From Brucella pecoris (GTDB taxonomy: Bacteria; Pseudomonadota; Alphaproteobacteria; Rhizobiales; Rhizobiaceae), in assembly GCF_006376675.1 (NCBI RefSeq), contig NZ_VEWK01000004.1, positions 186,001 through 250,000 on the forward strand: 64,000 bases of DNA. The letters are read 5' to 3'. Position numbers and translations under genes: made by a program. Shown piece after piece: positions 35,550 through 47,532 of this stretch (position 1 is its first letter; each line of letters starts with the position of its first letter). The notes under the pieces are model-generated. The model made no database searches. It was given only the letters and a program-made list of their open reading frames with translations, and was not told the origin of the DNA.

Positions 35550-37964
35550 ATGAAATTCACGCTTTCCTGGCTCAAGGATCACCTTGAAACCGATGCGACG
35601 CTCGATCAGATCGTCGAGAAGCTGACCGATATCGGTCTGGAAGTGGAATCGGTCGATGACCGCGCTGCTTTCAAGGCCTTCAAGATCGCCAAGGTCGTGA
35701 GCGCCGTTCAGCATCCGGATGCCGACAAGCTGCGCGTTCTTTCGGTCGATACGGGCGAAGGCCAGCCGGTTCAGGTCGTCTGCGGCGCACCGAATGCCCG
35801 CGCCGGTCTCGTCGGTGTTTTGGGCCGTCCTGGCGACTATGTGCCGGGCCTCGATGTCACGCTTTCGGTCGGCAAAATCCGCGGTGTCGAAAGCTTCGGC
35901 ATGATGTGTTCCGAGCGCGAGCTGGAACTCTCTGACGAACATAACGGCATTATCGACCTGCCTGACGATGTTCCGGTCGGTGCCAGCTTTGCAGCCTATA
36001 TGGGCCTTGATGATCCGATCATCGAAATCGGCCTGACGCCAAACCGCGCTGATTGCACTGGCATTCGCGGCATTGCGCGCGATTTGGCCGCTGCCGGTCT
36101 TGGCACGCTCAAGAACACGCTGCCGGAAGCAGTCAAGGGTGAAGGCGAAACGCCGGTCAAGGTCATACTGGATCAGGATGCCGAAAACCCGTTCTGCACC
36201 GGTTTCGCACTGCGCATGGTCAGGGGTGTCAAGAATGGCCCAAGCCCGAAATGGATGCAGCAGCGTTTGAAGGCCATCGGCCTGCGCCCGATCAATGCAC
36301 TGGTGGACATCACCAATTACGTGACCTTCGATCAGGGCCGTCCGTTGCACGTCTTCGACGCGGCCAAGGTCAAGGGCAATCTGACAGTGCGTGCGGCGAG
36401 GGACGGTGAAGCCATTCTCGGTCTTGACCAGCGCGAGTACAAGTTCAAGCCGGGCATGTATGTGATTGCCGATGAAAACGGTCCCGAATCGATTGCCGGT
36501 ATCATGGGCGGTGAGCATTCCGGCTGCGACGAAAACACGGTCGATGTGCTGATCGAATCCGCTCTGTGGGATGCACGCATGATTGCGCGCACGGGCCGCG
36601 AGCTGGGCATCGTCACCGATGCGCGCTATCGCTTCGAGCGTGGCGTCGATCCGGAAATGATGGTGCCGGGCGCGGAGATTGCGACCAAGCTGGTTCTCGA
36701 ACTCTGCGGCGGTCAGCCGACGGTGCTCGATGTGGTCGGCTATACCAAGCCAGCGCCGCGCGTCATCGATTTCCCGGTAACGGAAGTGAAGCGTCTTACC
36801 GGTATCGAAGTTTCCTATGACGCATCTTTCGACATTCTGAAGCGTCTTGGCTTCGACGTTGAAGGTGACGGCAAGGTCATCAAAGCAACCGTGCCAACAT
36901 GGCGTGGCGATGTGGAAGGCAAGGCCGACCTCGTTGAAGAAGTCATGCGTATCCACGGCATCAATCAGATCGAACCACAGCCGCTGCCGGGCCTTGGCAC
37001 GGTCAACGGTCGTATTCTGACGACACTGCAGATCCGTACACGTCTGGCACGCCGCACACTCGCTTCGCGCGGCATGATGGAAGCTGTGACCTATTCCTTC
37101 ATTTCCGATGCGCAGGCCAAAGCGTTTGGCGGCGGCAAGCCAGAACTGAAGCTGGCAAACCCAATTGCAGCCGACATGTCGGATATGCGTCCTTCGCTTC
37201 TGCCGGGCCTGCTTGCTGCCGCACAGCGCAACGCGGATCGCGGTTTTGGCGATACGGCATTGTTCGAAGTGTCGGGCATCTATGAAGGCGACAAGCCTGA
37301 GCAGCAGCGTCGTGTGGCTGGCGGCATTCGTCGCGGCACGGCTGGCGTTGAAGGTTCGGGCCGTTTCTGGGCTGGCAATGCAGCACCCGTTGGCGTCTTC
37401 GATGCCAAGGCTGATGCTTTGGCTGCCCTTGAAGCTGCCGGTGCTCCGGTTGATCGTATCCAGATCGAAGCCGGTGGTCCTGAATGGTTCCATCCGGGTC
37501 GTTCGGGCACACTGAAGCTTGGACCGAAGGTGGTTTTGGGCACTTTCGGCGAGTTCCACCCGGACACGTTGGAAGCGCTTGATGTTTCAGGTGCGCTTTG
37601 CGGCTTTGAAGTCTATATCGATGCGATCCCTGAGCCGAAAGCAAAGGCAACCCGCACCAAGCCTGCACTCAACCTGTCGCAGTTCCAGAGCCTCAAGCGC
37701 GATTTTGCGTTTGTGGTGGATGCAAATGTAGAGGCCGGGAATGTCGTGAAGGCGGTCTCAAGCGCTGACAAGAAACTGATCGTCGGCGTTCAGGTGTTCG
37801 ATATCTTCACAGGCGCATCGCTTGGCGAAGGCAAAAAGTCGATCGCGGTTGAAGTGCTGCTGCAGCCACAGGACCGTACTCTGACAGACGAAGATCTGGA
37901 AGCGCTGTCGAAGCAGGTCGTGGCCAGTGTGGCCAAGCAGACCGGCGGCGTCCTTCGCGGATAG
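35550..37964 (+). CDS. pheT: Phenylalanyl-tRNA synthetase beta subunit
   Basis: Editing and tRNA-binding subunit, 804 residues. Domain order is the normal bacterial one: N-terminal tRNA-binding (EMAP-like) domain (residues about 40-150), B3/B4 editing domain with [24 protein letters not shown]5 ([37 protein letters not shown]), the catalytic-like domain and the C-terminal anticodon-binding fold ([13 protein letters not shown]). Shares a transcript with pheS; a strong terminator overlaps its 3' flank. Confidence 0.98.
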   Translation: MKFTLSWLKDHLETDATLDQIVEKLTDIGLEVESVDDRAAFKAFKIAKVVSAVQHPDADKLRVLSVDTGEGQPVQVVCGAPNARAGLVGVLGRPGDYVPGLDVTLSVGKIRGVESFGMMCSERELELSDEHNGIIDLPDDVPVGASFAAYMGLDDPIIEIGLTPNRADCTGIRGIARDLAAAGLGTLKNTLPEAVKGEGETPVKVILDQDAENPFCTGFALRMVRGVKNGPSPKWMQQRLKAIGLRPINALVDITNYVTFDQGRPLHVFDAAKVKGNLTVRAARDGEAILGLDQREYKFKPGMYVIADENGPESIAGIMGGEHSGCDENTVDVLIESALWDARMIARTGRELGIVTDARYRFERGVDPEMMVPGAEIATKLVLELCGGQPTVLDVVGYTKPAPRVIDFPVTEVKRLTGIEVSYDASFDILKRLGFDVEGDGKVIKATVPTWRGDVEGKADLVEEVMRIHGINQIEPQPLPGLGTVNGRILTTLQIRTRLARRTLASRGMMEAVTYSFISDAQAKAFGGGKPELKLANPIAADMSDMRPSLLPGLLAAAQRNADRGFGDTALFEVSGIYEGDKPEQQRRVAGGIRRGTAGVEGSGRFWAGNAAPVGVFDAKADALAALEAAGAPVDRIQIEAGGPEWFHPGRSGTLKLGPKVVLGTFGEFHPDTLEALDVSGALCGFEVYIDAIPEPKAKATRTKPALNLSQFQSLKRDFAFVVDANVEAGNVVKAVSSADKKLIVGVQVFDIFTGASLGEGKKSIAVEVLLQPQDRTLTDEDLEALSKQVVASVAKQTGGVLRG

Positions 37965-37973
37965 GCATGAAAC

Positions 37974-38002
37974 AAAAAGCCCGGTTTCAAGCCGGGCTTT
38001 TT
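37974..38002. terminator. Bidirectional terminator between pheT and tetR
   Basis: AAAAAGCCCGG (37974-37984) pairs with CCGGGCTTTTT (37992-38002), loop TTTCAAG. It ends pheT on plus and overlaps the 3' end of the minus-strand tetR gene. Confidence 0.85.
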
Positions 38003-38595
38003 ACTTTGGCGGGCATGGCGCGCATGGCCATATCGATGATCTTCTGCACAGCGGCGCGTGAATTGCCATCGCGGGCTTCAAAGGAAATGCTCTGCTGGAT
38101 CATGTGATAGAACTCGGTCATTTGCGCAATATCGGAATCGGGCGGTAGGTCGCCCGTCTCTATCGCTCGCTGCAAGCGCCTGGAAAGCCGGTCATGATTG
38201 GCGTGGCGGATAGCCTGGAGAAATTCCTTCACAGGCACGTTTTCCGGTTTGCACTGGATTGAGCTGACGCTGATCATGCAGCCGCCCGCCGGACAGACGA
38301 AAGCACTGTCCGCGCTCAGTTCCAGCCATTGGCGCATGCCTTCATGAATGGTGGTCGCGTTTTCCAGTGCATCGAAAGGAGCCGCGCCGATGGTGCGGCG
38401 ATAATAGTCGACGGCTTCACGAAACGCCTGTTCCTTGTTGCCGAAGGCGGCATAGAAACTCGGCGGCGTGATGCCGATGGCGGTCGTGAAGTCGTTGATC
38501 TGGGCACATTCATAGCCTTTGGCCCAAAAAACCTTCATCACCTTGTCCAGCGCTGCATCGCGGTCGAAGCTGCGCGGGCGTCCGCGTGGAACCAT
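37987..38595 (-). CDS. TetR-family transcriptional regulator
   Basis: A 202-residue repressor-type protein. The N-terminal helix-turn-helix region is GRPRSFDRDAALDKVMKVFWAKGYECAQINDFTTAIGIT, with the TetR signature PPSFYAAFGNKEQAF. The C-terminal ligand domain resembles the TetR_C subfamily near YcdC/AcrR-like regulators. It is divergent from the MFS gene across 101 bp containing a palindrome, the classic arrangement of a drug-efflux repressor with its target. Confidence 0.9.
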   Translation of the reverse strand: MVPRGRPRSFDRDAALDKVMKVFWAKGYECAQINDFTTAIGITPPSFYAAFGNKEQAFREAVDYYRRTIGAAPFDALENATTIHEGMRQWLELSADSAFVCPAGGCMISVSSIQCKPENVPVKEFLQAIRHANHDRLSRRLQRAIETGDLPPDSDIAQMTEFYHMIQQSISFEARDGNSRAAVQKIIDMAMRAMPAKVKSPA

Positions 38596-38632
38596 TTTTC
38601 TCCCTTTCTGTAATCACCCTTATATAATTCTC

Positions 38633-38680
38633 TTGACCCTTTCGGGCAAGGCGATATTAATTATGTAGTCTATACTATAT
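38633..38680 (+). promoter_or_regulatory. MFS promoter with candidate TetR operator
   Basis: TTGACC (38633-38638) and TATTAA (38655-38660) are 16 bp apart, a sigma-70-like promoter. Just downstream, 38663-38680 is an imperfect palindrome, ATGTAGTCTATACTATAT (six of seven half-site positions symmetric around 4 central bases), well placed for repression. Confidence 0.5.
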
Positions 38681-38696
38681 AAATAGGATTCGTCCC

Positions 38697-39908
38697 ATGA
38701 ACGATACGTGCGAATCCGCCCTTGCGGCGGAAGGGGTTTCTGCGTCTTCGAGAAAAGCGCGCGCAATCCCGCTGGTCGTCTATTGCCTCAGTCTCGGCGT
38801 CTTTGCGCTCACGACCTCCGAACTCATGATTTCGGGCATGCTGCCTTCGCTTCAGGTGGCATTCGACCGTTCCATCGCCGATATCGGCAATCTGATCTCG
38901 CTCTATGCGCTTGGCATGATGATTGGCGGGCCGCTGGTCACGGTCCTGTTTCTGGCACTGAAGATCGAGAACAAGCGGGGGCTTCTGATTCTGCTTGTAT
39001 TTTATGCGGCGGCGCAAAGCGTGGCCGCGTCCACGAGCAGCTTCCAGGTTCTGCTGATCGCGCGTGTTCTGACCGGCATGGCGGCGGCAACGAGCTTTGG
39101 GCTGATGCTTGCCATCACAGCGCAGCTTGTCGGACCGGAACTGCGCGGGCGGGCTTCATCGCTGGTCTTTGCCGGCCTCATGCTCTGCACAGTCTTCGGC
39201 GTGCCCATCGCGACCGCGATCACCAATGCGTTCGGCTGGCGGGCGAGCTTCTGGGCCATTGTAGTCCTGATTCTAGTTTGTGCGCTTGTCATCGCAATCA
39301 AGATTGAGTCGTCGCCCGATACGCCGCAGGCCGATCTGCGTTCGGAGCTGAAGGAGATGCGCAAGCCGAAGCTCTGGGCCGCCTATGCCACCAGCGCGCT
39401 GGTCATCGGTTCGTCCTTCGCCGTCTACAGCTATCTGTCGCCGATCACGGTGCAGCTTGCGGGCTTCTCGGCGATGCAGGTGCCATTGCTGCTTGCAGTC
39501 TATGGCGGTGCCAATATCGTTGGTAACTATGTCACGGGTCGCTTTGCCGACCGTCACACGATCCCGACTATCGCCATCGGCCTCGTGTTGATGCTGTCGG
39601 CCATGCTGATTTTCGCGCTTTTCGCAGAGCTGAAACCGGCTGTAATCCTTGCCATCGTGATGATCGGCCTGACGGGCATTGCGCTTAATCCGGCTTTCAT
39701 CGCGCGGGTAATGCGGATCGCGCATCCCGGAGCGCTTGTGAACGCCATGCATGCATCCGTCATCAATATCGGCCTCGGGTTTGGGCCGTGGATTGGCGGA
39801 CAGGCAATGGAGGCCGGCTATGGCCTGCATGCGCCGCTATGGGTCGGCTTTGCCATGACGCTGGTCGGACTTCTGACGCTCGCGCCACCAGCTCTGCGTA
39901 GGATGTAA
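38697..39908 (+). CDS. MFS efflux transporter (DHA1 type)
   Basis: A 403-residue inner-membrane carrier with 12 hydrophobic segments. The N-terminal half begins with LVVYCLSLGVFALTTSEL and carries the typical motif-rich stretch IADIGNLISLYALGMMIGGP; VFAGLMLCTVFGVPIATAI matches motif C-like antiporter sequences. Resembles sugar-efflux/chloramphenicol-resistance exporters of the AraJ/Cmx type. Likely controlled by the divergent TetR. The substrate is unknown. A hairpin terminator follows directly. Confidence 0.88.
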   Translation: MNDTCESALAAEGVSASSRKARAIPLVVYCLSLGVFALTTSELMISGMLPSLQVAFDRSIADIGNLISLYALGMMIGGPLVTVLFLALKIENKRGLLILLVFYAAAQSVAASTSSFQVLLIARVLTGMAAATSFGLMLAITAQLVGPELRGRASSLVFAGLMLCTVFGVPIATAITNAFGWRASFWAIVVLILVCALVIAIKIESSPDTPQADLRSELKEMRKPKLWAAYATSALVIGSSFAVYSYLSPITVQLAGFSAMQVPLLLAVYGGANIVGNYVTGRFADRHTIPTIAIGLVLMLSAMLIFALFAELKPAVILAIVMIGLTGIALNPAFIARVMRIAHPGALVNAMHASVINIGLGFGPWIGGQAMEAGYGLHAPLWVGFAMTLVGLLTLAPPALRRM

Positions 39909-39936
39909 AAAAGGGGAGCCCTAGGGCTCCCCTTTT
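39909..39936. terminator. Bidirectional terminator between the MFS and aldo-keto reductase genes
   Basis: AAAAGGGGAGCC (39909-39920) pairs with GGCTCCCCTTTT (39925-39936), loop CTAG. It serves the two convergent genes. Confidence 0.9.
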
Positions 39937-39950
39937 ATTTGGAGCATTTA

Positions 39951-41012
<1,062 letters not shown>

Positions 41013-41119
41013 TCATGGTGGCTGCATTCGAGCCAAGGACCATATCGCAAACAATAAAACGGGGCGATCAATTCGATAATACCGATTTATTTTCACAGCT
41101 TGTTCTGTAATTTATAACA

Positions 41120-42022
41120 ATGAATCGAAGCCAACTGTCACAGCTTGCCGTTCTTGCTGCTGTCGCGGCCCATGGAAGTTTCCGTGGCGCGGCGCGGGAA
41201 TTGGCGATTGCGCCTTCGGCAGTCAGTCACGCGGTAGCAACGCTGGAGGACAGTCTGGGTGTGCGCCTGCTTGCCCGAACAACGCGCAGCGTCGCACCGA
41301 CGGAGGCCGGGCGACAATTGCTGGAAAGGCTGGCACCGGCGCTTGAAGAGATCAATGCGGCTCTGGGCGCCGCCGTCGATTCGCGGGATCGCCCGTCGGG
41401 GGTACTGCGAATCACGGCGCCCTATGTGGCTGCCCAGATGGTCATCGCACCACGCCTCGGCGAATTCGTCAGGGCTTATCCCGACATTACACTCGATCTG
41501 CGGGTGGAAAATGGCTTCACCGATATTGTTGCAGCGGGCTTCGATGCCGGGGTGCGTCTCGGTGAAAGCCTTGAAGCGGATATGATAGCAACGCGGCTCA
41601 CCGGGCATGTTCGTGCGGCAATCGTCGCGGCACCGGCTTATTTTGAGAACCACCCGGTTCCGGTCGAGCCGCGCGATCTCCTGCATCACACCTGTATTCG
41701 CCACCGTTTCCCGAGCGGACGAACCTATCGATGGGAGTTCGAAAGAGTGGGCGAGGCGCAGGAAATCGCTATCGAGGGGCCGCTGATCGTCAATGACGAC
41801 AGGGTTATTCTGGAAGCAGCTCTGAACGGTACCGGGCTTGCCTATCTGTTCGAAGACTATGTTCACGAAGCGTTGGCGGAAGGGCGGCTTGTCCGGGTTC
41901 TGGAAGACTGGTGCCAGCCCTTCGCCGGGCTTCATCTCTATTATCCAAGCCGTCGTCAGATGCGCCCGGCGCTGCGCGCATTCATCGATTTTTATCGCCA
42001 CGTATCGGGACAAGGTCAGTGA
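41120..42022 (+). CDS. LysR-family transcriptional regulator
   Basis: A 300-residue LysR regulator: HTH region SQLAVLAAVAAHGSFRGAARELAIAPSAVSHAVATLEDSLGVRLLARTTRSV, effector-binding domain from about residue 90 (GVLRITAPYVAAQMVIAPRL) to the end. It is divergent from the aldo-keto reductase gene, the usual geometry for a LysR activator and its target. The start at 41120 fits the family. The stop overlaps the following gene's GTG by 4 bp. Confidence 0.92.
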   Translation: MNRSQLSQLAVLAAVAAHGSFRGAARELAIAPSAVSHAVATLEDSLGVRLLARTTRSVAPTEAGRQLLERLAPALEEINAALGAAVDSRDRPSGVLRITAPYVAAQMVIAPRLGEFVRAYPDITLDLRVENGFTDIVAAGFDAGVRLGESLEADMIATRLTGHVRAAIVAAPAYFENHPVPVEPRDLLHHTCIRHRFPSGRTYRWEFERVGEAQEIAIEGPLIVNDDRVILEAALNGTGLAYLFEDYVHEALAEGRLVRVLEDWCQPFAGLHLYYPSRRQMRPALRAFIDFYRHVSGQGQ

Positions 42023-42666
42023 AGGAAATGCCGGATCACTTGCGTCATGCGGGTTTGTCGCTCGCGGAACAGCGGAATATCTTTTCACAGATGATTCTGG
42101 AAAATCCGATGCTGGCTGATGCACTGCAACGGTTGCAAGAACTGGAGGGAGAGGCATCCGAATTCTGGCTCGTCTCAGGCGCGCTCTACAACAGCATTTG
42201 GAATCAGCTAACCGGGCGACCGGTGCTACACGGGCTCAAGGATCTCGATATCATCTATTTCGACGGCAGCGATCTTTCCTGGGAAGCGGAGGATGCGGTC
42301 ATCTCGCGCGGGGCAGACGTCTTCCGCGATTTTCCGCTTCCGGTAGAGATTCGCAATCAGGCGCGGGTGCATCTGTGGTTCGAAAAGCGCTTCGGACAAC
42401 CCTACGCTCCGCTTCGTTCCGCGACCGAATCGATAGAGCGCTATGCGACGATTGCCCATTGCGTGGGCGCACGGCTGGCAAAAGACAACGAGCCGGCAGA
42501 TTACAGGCTGCTCATCCACGCTCCTTTCGGCCTTGATGATATTTTTTCGTTTCGCATTCGGCCCAATCGTGCCATCGATAACCGCGAAACGCATGAAATC
42601 AAGGCGGAACGCGCGCTGAAATTCTGGCCGGAACTGATCGTTCAGGGCTGGGATACGCCGGAATGA
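42019..42666 (+). CDS. Nucleotidyltransferase-like family protein (COG3575 type)
   Basis: A 215-residue protein matching the small nucleotidyltransferase-like family recognised by FWLVSGALYNSIWNQLTGRP followed by GLKDLDIIYFDGSDLSWEAED, in which the paired aspartates would bind metal. A second block is NQARVHLWFEKRFGQPYAPLRSATESIERYATI. Biochemical role unknown. I choose GTG 42019, overlapping the LysR stop with AAGG upstream; ATG 42028 is an alternative. Probably cotranscribed with the regulator. Confidence 0.8.
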   Translation: MKEMPDHLRHAGLSLAEQRNIFSQMILENPMLADALQRLQELEGEASEFWLVSGALYNSIWNQLTGRPVLHGLKDLDIIYFDGSDLSWEAEDAVISRGADVFRDFPLPVEIRNQARVHLWFEKRFGQPYAPLRSATESIERYATIAHCVGARLAKDNEPADYRLLIHAPFGLDDIFSFRIRPNRAIDNRETHEIKAERALKFWPELIVQGWDTPE

Positions 42667-42702
42667 GCCCGGATCTTTGCTTTGAATAAAAGAGGGAATA
42701 GC

Positions 42703-43692
42703 ATGTTTCGTTGGGGTATTCTTTCAACCGCCAAGATCGGTGTCACCCAGGTGATTCCAGCACTTTGCGCCTCCGATAATGGCGTCGTTCATGCCATTGC
42801 GAGCCGCGACCAGTCGCGGGCGCGCGCCGTTGCCGACCGTTTTGGTGCACCGCTGGCCTTTGGTTCCTATGAAGAACTGCTGGCAAGCGACGCCATCGAT
42901 GGCGTCTATATACCGCTGCCGACGTCACAGCATATCGAATGGAGCCTCAAGGCGGCTGAAGCGGGCAAGCATGTCCTGTGCGAAAAGCCGATCGCGCTCA
43001 AGGCCGACGATATCGACCAACTCATCGCAGCGCGCGACAAGCATAAGGTCACGCTGGCCGAAGCCTTCATGGTCTATTATCATCCGCAGTGGATCAAGCT
43101 GCAGCAACTTCTGGCCGAAGGTGCTATCGGTAAGCTTCGCCATGTGCAGGGCGCTTTTTCCTATTTCAATGTCGATCCGGGCAATATGCGCAACCAGCCG
43201 GAACTGGGTGGTGGCGCTCTGCCGGACATCGGCGTCTATCCGACCGTGGTAACCCGCATGGTCACCGGCCTGGAACCCGTATCGGTCCAGGCGTCGGTCG
43301 AATATGACCCGGCTTTTGGCACTGATCGTTATGCCAATGTTTCAGCCCGCTTCGACGGCTTTGACCTGACCTTCTACGTCGCCACGCAGCTTGGCGCTCG
43401 CCAGACGATGGTTTTCCACGGCGACAAAGGCTTCATCGAAGTTTATGCACCGTTCAATACCGGCAAATACGGTCATGGCAGTATCGCGCTTTTCGATGCC
43501 GGTCATACGAAGGCGACGGAATGGTCGTTCAGTGACGCCAATCATTATCAACTTCAGGCCGAAAGCTTTGTGCGGGCGGCGCGCGGCGACAAAGATGCGC
43601 GGCTTTTCTCGCTTGAAAATTCGAAAGCGAACCAGAAATTCATCGACGCGATCTATCGTGCGGCAAAAGACGGTGGATCGACTATGGTATGA
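42703..43692 (+). CDS. Gfo/Idh/MocA family oxidoreductase
   Basis: NAD(P)-dependent sugar or polyol dehydrogenase-like protein of 329 residues. The Rossmann start is [19 protein letters not shown], the conserved lysine lies in [18 protein letters not shown], and the substrate-domain block [19 protein letters not shown] is clear. Resembles trans-1,2-dihydrobenzene-1,2-diol/xylose dehydrogenase-like members. ATG 42703 has AGAGGGA upstream. It stands alone between the regulator gene and dnaK. Confidence 0.9.
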   Translation: MFRWGILSTAKIGVTQVIPALCASDNGVVHAIASRDQSRARAVADRFGAPLAFGSYEELLASDAIDGVYIPLPTSQHIEWSLKAAEAGKHVLCEKPIALKADDIDQLIAARDKHKVTLAEAFMVYYHPQWIKLQQLLAEGAIGKLRHVQGAFSYFNVDPGNMRNQPELGGGALPDIGVYPTVVTRMVTGLEPVSVQASVEYDPAFGTDRYANVSARFDGFDLTFYVATQLGARQTMVFHGDKGFIEVYAPFNTGKYGHGSIALFDAGHTKATEWSFSDANHYQLQAESFVRAARGDKDARLFSLENSKANQKFIDAIYRAAKDGGSTMV

Positions 43693-43968
43693 TGGCCGGT
43701 GCGCACTATGTTGTGCTGCGGCCCCAATTTTGTACAGTGAACGGTCCCTGTCAGGGTTTCCGGGTGTGGAATCTGCATTAGCTTGGCTCTTGTGACTTGC
43801 AGTAAAAAACCGCGTTTCTTATATACGCCACGCACAGGGCATTGATGTCAGGCCAGAAACCGGTTCGGTGTCTGGACATGCATCTGGAAGCAAGCATTGT
43901 GAAACCTATAGGAACCGCCCGTGGAACGCTCGGTAGAGGTCTTGGCGGTTTGCTGAATGGAGAGAAAT
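43693..43968 (+). promoter_or_regulatory. dnaK upstream region with a heat-shock promoter candidate
   Basis: 276 bp without a gene. CTTG at 43796-43799 and CTTATATA at 43818-43825 are separated by 18 bp and resemble alphaproteobacterial RpoH (sigma-32) promoters; this is the expected control for dnaK. The start would lie about 135 bp before the dnaK ATG, leaving a long 5' leader. No CIRCE inverted repeat was seen. Confidence 0.55.
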
Positions 43969-45879
43969 ATGGCTAAAGTAATTGGTATCGATCTGGGAAC
44001 GACCAACTCCTGCGTATCCGTCATGGACGGCAAGAACGCGAAGGTCATCGAAAATGCTGAAGGTGCGCGTACAACCCCTTCGATCGTTGCGTTCTCCGAT
44101 AGTGACGAACGTCTCATCGGTCAGCCTGCAAAGCGTCAGGCCGTCACCAATCCGGAAGGTACCATTTTTGCGGTCAAGCGCCTGATCGGTCGCCGCTTTG
44201 ATGACCCGATGGTTACCAAGGACAAGGACCTGGTTCCGTACCAGATCGTCAAGGGCGACAATGGCGATGCCTGGGTTGAAGTCCACGGCAAGAAATATTC
44301 CCCGTCGCAGGTCTCTGCGATGATTCTTCAGAAAATGAAGGAAACCGCTGAGTCCTATCTCGGCGAAACGGTTACGCAGGCGGTTATCACCGTTCCGGCC
44401 TACTTCAACGATGCACAGCGTCAGGCAACCAAGGATGCCGGCAAGATTGCCGGTCTTGAAGTTCTGCGCATCATCAATGAGCCCACCGCTGCTGCACTCG
44501 CTTACGGTCTCGACAAGAACGAAGGCAAGACCATCGCTGTTTATGATCTTGGCGGCGGCACCTTCGACGTGTCGGTGCTTGAAATCGGCGACGGTGTCTT
44601 CGAAGTGAAGTCGACCAACGGCGACACCTTCCTCGGCGGTGAAGACTTCGACATGCGTCTGGTCGAATATCTGGTTTCCGAGTTCAAGAAGGAAAGCGGC
44701 ATCGACCTCAAGAACGACAAGCTCGCTCTGCAGCGCCTCAAGGAAGCTGCCGAAAAGGCCAAGATCGAACTGTCGTCGTCGCAGCAAACCGAAGTCAACC
44801 TGCCGTTCATCACGGCTGACCAGACTGGTCCGAAGCATCTTGCCATCAAGCTGTCACGTGCCAAGTTCGAAAGCCTGGTAGACGATCTCGTCCAGCGCAC
44901 GATCGAGCCTTGCAAGGCAGCGCTGAAGGATGCCGGTCTCAAGGCTGGCGAAATCGACGAAGTGATTCTGGTCGGCGGCATGACGCGCATGCCGAAGATT
45001 CAGGAAGTCGTGAAGGCCTTCTTCGGCAAGGAACCGCACAAGGGTGTCAATCCTGATGAAGTCGTCGCCATGGGCGCGGCCATTCAGGCAGGCGTTCTGC
45101 AGGGCGATGTCAAGGACGTTCTGCTGCTCGACGTGACCCCGCTTTCGCTGGGTATCGAAACTCTGGGCGGCGTGTTCACTCGTCTGATCGAGCGCAACAC
45201 CACGATCCCGACCAAGAAGTCGCAGACCTTCTCCACCGCCGAGGACAACCAGTCGGCCGTGACGATCCGCGTCTTCCAGGGCGAGCGTGAAATGGCCGCC
45301 GACAACAAGATGCTGGGCCAGTTCGACCTCGTCGGCATTCCGCCCGCGCCGCGTGGCGTGCCGCAGATCGAAGTGACCTTCGACATCGACGCCAATGGTA
45401 TCGTCAACGTGACGGCCAAGGACAAGGGCACCGGCAAGGAACACCAGATCCGCATTCAGGCGTCTGGTGGTCTGAGCGATGCCGACATCGAAAAGATGGT
45501 CAAGGACGCCGAAGCGAATGCCGAGGCGGACAAGAAGCGTCGTGATGCCGTTGAAGCCAAGAACCAGGGCGAGAGCCTCGTTCATTCGACCGAAAAGTCG
45601 CTGAGCGAATATGGCGACAAGGTTTCGGCCGACGACAAGAAGGCCATCGAGGATGCTCTGGCAAGCCTCAAGGCCTCGCTTGAAGGCGAGGATGCCGAGG
45701 ACATCAAGGCAAAGTCGCAGACGCTCGCCGAAGCTTCGATGAAGCTCGGGCAGGCCATGTATGAAGCCGCTCAGGCTGCTGAAACCGGCACTGCCGGCGG
45801 TAGCGAAGAGGCGGCTTCGAACGACGATGTTGTCGACGCCGATTACGAAGAAATCGACGACGACAAGAAGAAGTCGTAA
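43969..45879 (+). CDS. dnaK: Chaperone DnaK (Hsp70)
   Basis: ATP-driven chaperone for unfolded polypeptides, 636 residues from the ATG at 43969 ([20 protein letters not shown]), with GGAGAG upstream. The ATPase motifs ([50 protein letters not shown]), linker [19 protein letters not shown] and C-terminal lid ending in an acidic [10 protein letters not shown] tail are all present. Downstream dnaJ is separated by 407 bp and a terminator, so the two may be only partly cotranscribed. Confidence 0.99.
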   Translation: MAKVIGIDLGTTNSCVSVMDGKNAKVIENAEGARTTPSIVAFSDSDERLIGQPAKRQAVTNPEGTIFAVKRLIGRRFDDPMVTKDKDLVPYQIVKGDNGDAWVEVHGKKYSPSQVSAMILQKMKETAESYLGETVTQAVITVPAYFNDAQRQATKDAGKIAGLEVLRIINEPTAAALAYGLDKNEGKTIAVYDLGGGTFDVSVLEIGDGVFEVKSTNGDTFLGGEDFDMRLVEYLVSEFKKESGIDLKNDKLALQRLKEAAEKAKIELSSSQQTEVNLPFITADQTGPKHLAIKLSRAKFESLVDDLVQRTIEPCKAALKDAGLKAGEIDEVILVGGMTRMPKIQEVVKAFFGKEPHKGVNPDEVVAMGAAIQAGVLQGDVKDVLLLDVTPLSLGIETLGGVFTRLIERNTTIPTKKSQTFSTAEDNQSAVTIRVFQGEREMAADNKMLGQFDLVGIPPAPRGVPQIEVTFDIDANGIVNVTAKDKGTGKEHQIRIQASGGLSDADIEKMVKDAEANAEADKKRRDAVEAKNQGESLVHSTEKSLSEYGDKVSADDKKAIEDALASLKASLEGEDAEDIKAKSQTLAEASMKLGQAMYEAAQAAETGTAGGSEEAASNDDVVDADYEEIDDDKKKS

Positions 45880-46286
45880 TTCTAAGCTCAATACGCTCAA
45901 GCCCGGGGCTCTGCCCCGGGCTTTTGCCAATTTTTGAGATGTTTATATTCGCAGGTTTTGTATAAGCCTGCATGTTGGCCGGTGTCAGTGAAAAGACCGA
46001 TGGAAGTATCGGGAAAATCAGCTTCTGTTTGAAAAGTCGCTCTGGCCTGCATACATCTTGATGAGCATGAGACGGTTTCGGGCAAAGTGGGTGTTGATGC
46101 TGGAACCCGGAGTGTCGCTCCGACATAGTGTGTCGGATGGTGCTTCGATAAATGAACAATTGGAAACGCTGGCCCCTGACAAGTGTTGAACGCTTCGGGG
46201 CGTGTCGCACGAATCTGGGGACCGGTTTCGGGATACGATGTCCGTGAAAGCAAAAGGCGCGTTCCTGTCGCCGGGATAACGAACTG
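45880..46286 (+). other. dnaK-dnaJ intergenic region
   Basis: 407 bp with no credible gene. It opens with the dnaK terminator. The rest must hold a dnaJ promoter or a read-through leader; I see no convincing heat-shock promoter in it, and small inverted repeats near 46107-46140 are weak. Confidence 0.5.
45899..45925 (+). terminator. Rho-independent terminator after dnaK
   Basis: GCCCGGGGC (45901-45909) pairs with GCCCCGGGC (45913-45921), loop TCT, then TTTT. Confidence 0.85.
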
Positions 46287-47423
46287 ATGAAGATCGACTA
46301 CTACGAAGCTCTGGGTGTGGAGCGAACTGCAGACGATAAGGTGCTCAAAACCGCCTTTCGCAAGCTCGCCATGGAGTACCATCCGGATCGCAATCCGAAC
46401 AATCCGGATGCGGAACGCAAGTTCAAGGAAATCGGCGAAGCCTATGAAACGCTGAAAGACCCGCAAAAGCGCGCAGCCTATGACCGTTTCGGTCATGCTG
46501 CCTTTGAAAATGGCGGCATGGGCAACGGCTTTGGCGGTGGTGGTTTCGGTGGAGCCGGTGGGTTTGCCGATATTTTCGAAGATATTTTTGGCGAGATGAT
46601 GGGCGGCGGTCGCCGTCGCTCCAATGGTGGACGCGAACGCGGCGCCGATCTGCGCTACAATATGGAAGTGACGCTGGAAGAAGCCTATTCCGGCAAGACT
46701 GCGCAGATCCGCGTTCCGACCTCCATCACTTGCGACGAATGCTCTGGCTCCGGTGCCAAAGCCGGTTCTCAGCCGACCACTTGTACAATGTGTTCGGGTT
46801 CGGGCCGTGTTCGCGCTGCTCAGGGCTTTTTCTCGGTGGAACGTACCTGCCCGACCTGTAACGGTCGCGGACAGATCATCAAGGACCCTTGCGGCAAGTG
46901 CCATGGTCAGGGCCGTGTGACTCAGGAGCGCTCGCTTTCGGTCAACATTCCGGCTGGTATCGAAGATGGAACCCGTATTCGTCTCGCAGGCGAAGGTGAA
47001 GCTGGAACGCGCGGTGGTCCGTCGGGCGATCTTTATATCTTCCTGTCGGTCAAGCCGCATGAATTTTTCCAGCGCGACGGCTCCGACCTTTATTGCAAGG
47101 TGCCGATCTCGATGACGACAGCGGCGCTGGGTGGGCAGTTCGAAGTTTCGACACTCGATGGCACACAGACGCGGGTCAAAGTTCCGGACGGCACGCAGAA
47201 CGGCAAGCAGTTCCGCCTCAAGGGTAAGGGCATGCCGGTTTTGCGACAGGCGGCAGTCGGCGATCTTTATATACAGATCGACATAGAGACGCCGCAGAAC
47301 CTGTCAAAACGCCAGCGTGAACTGCTGGAAGAGTTCGAAAAACTTTCTTCGCAAGAGAACAGCCCGAAATCAGCCGGGTTCTTCTCAAGGATGAAAGAGT
47401 TCTTCGAAGGTATCGGAGAGTAA
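46287..47423 (+). CDS. dnaJ: Chaperone DnaJ (Hsp40)
   Basis: Co-chaperone that stimulates DnaK ATPase, 378 residues. J domain residues 1-70 with YHPDRNPNN (HPD), the glycine/phenylalanine-rich stretch [17 protein letters not shown], four zinc-binding CxxCxGxG repeats ([32 protein letters not shown]) and the C-terminal substrate domain. Normal length. A terminator follows at once. Confidence 0.98.
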   Translation: MKIDYYEALGVERTADDKVLKTAFRKLAMEYHPDRNPNNPDAERKFKEIGEAYETLKDPQKRAAYDRFGHAAFENGGMGNGFGGGGFGGAGGFADIFEDIFGEMMGGGRRRSNGGRERGADLRYNMEVTLEEAYSGKTAQIRVPTSITCDECSGSGAKAGSQPTTCTMCSGSGRVRAAQGFFSVERTCPTCNGRGQIIKDPCGKCHGQGRVTQERSLSVNIPAGIEDGTRIRLAGEGEAGTRGGPSGDLYIFLSVKPHEFFQRDGSDLYCKVPISMTTAALGGQFEVSTLDGTQTRVKVPDGTQNGKQFRLKGKGMPVLRQAAVGDLYIQIDIETPQNLSKRQRELLEEFEKLSSQENSPKSAGFFSRMKEFFEGIGE

Positions 47424-47425
47424 TA

Positions 47426-47452
47426 AAGGGAGCCTTTGGGCTCCCTTTTTTG
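47426..47452 (+). terminator. Rho-independent terminator after dnaJ
   Basis: AAAGGGAGCC (47426-47435) pairs with GGCTCCCTTT (47440-47449), then TTT. Confidence 0.88.
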
Positions 47453-47532
47453 TTCTTTTCCTTATTCCCGCCTTGCTTAGGGAATTCAAAGCGGCATAAA
47501 CTTGTCCAATAACGACAATGGGAGCAGCAAGC

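Noticed and set aside
35181..37559. 792-residue antisense open frame across pheT
   Set aside because: It mirrors the codon pattern of pheT, which is a complete recognised gene; no ribosome site or family.
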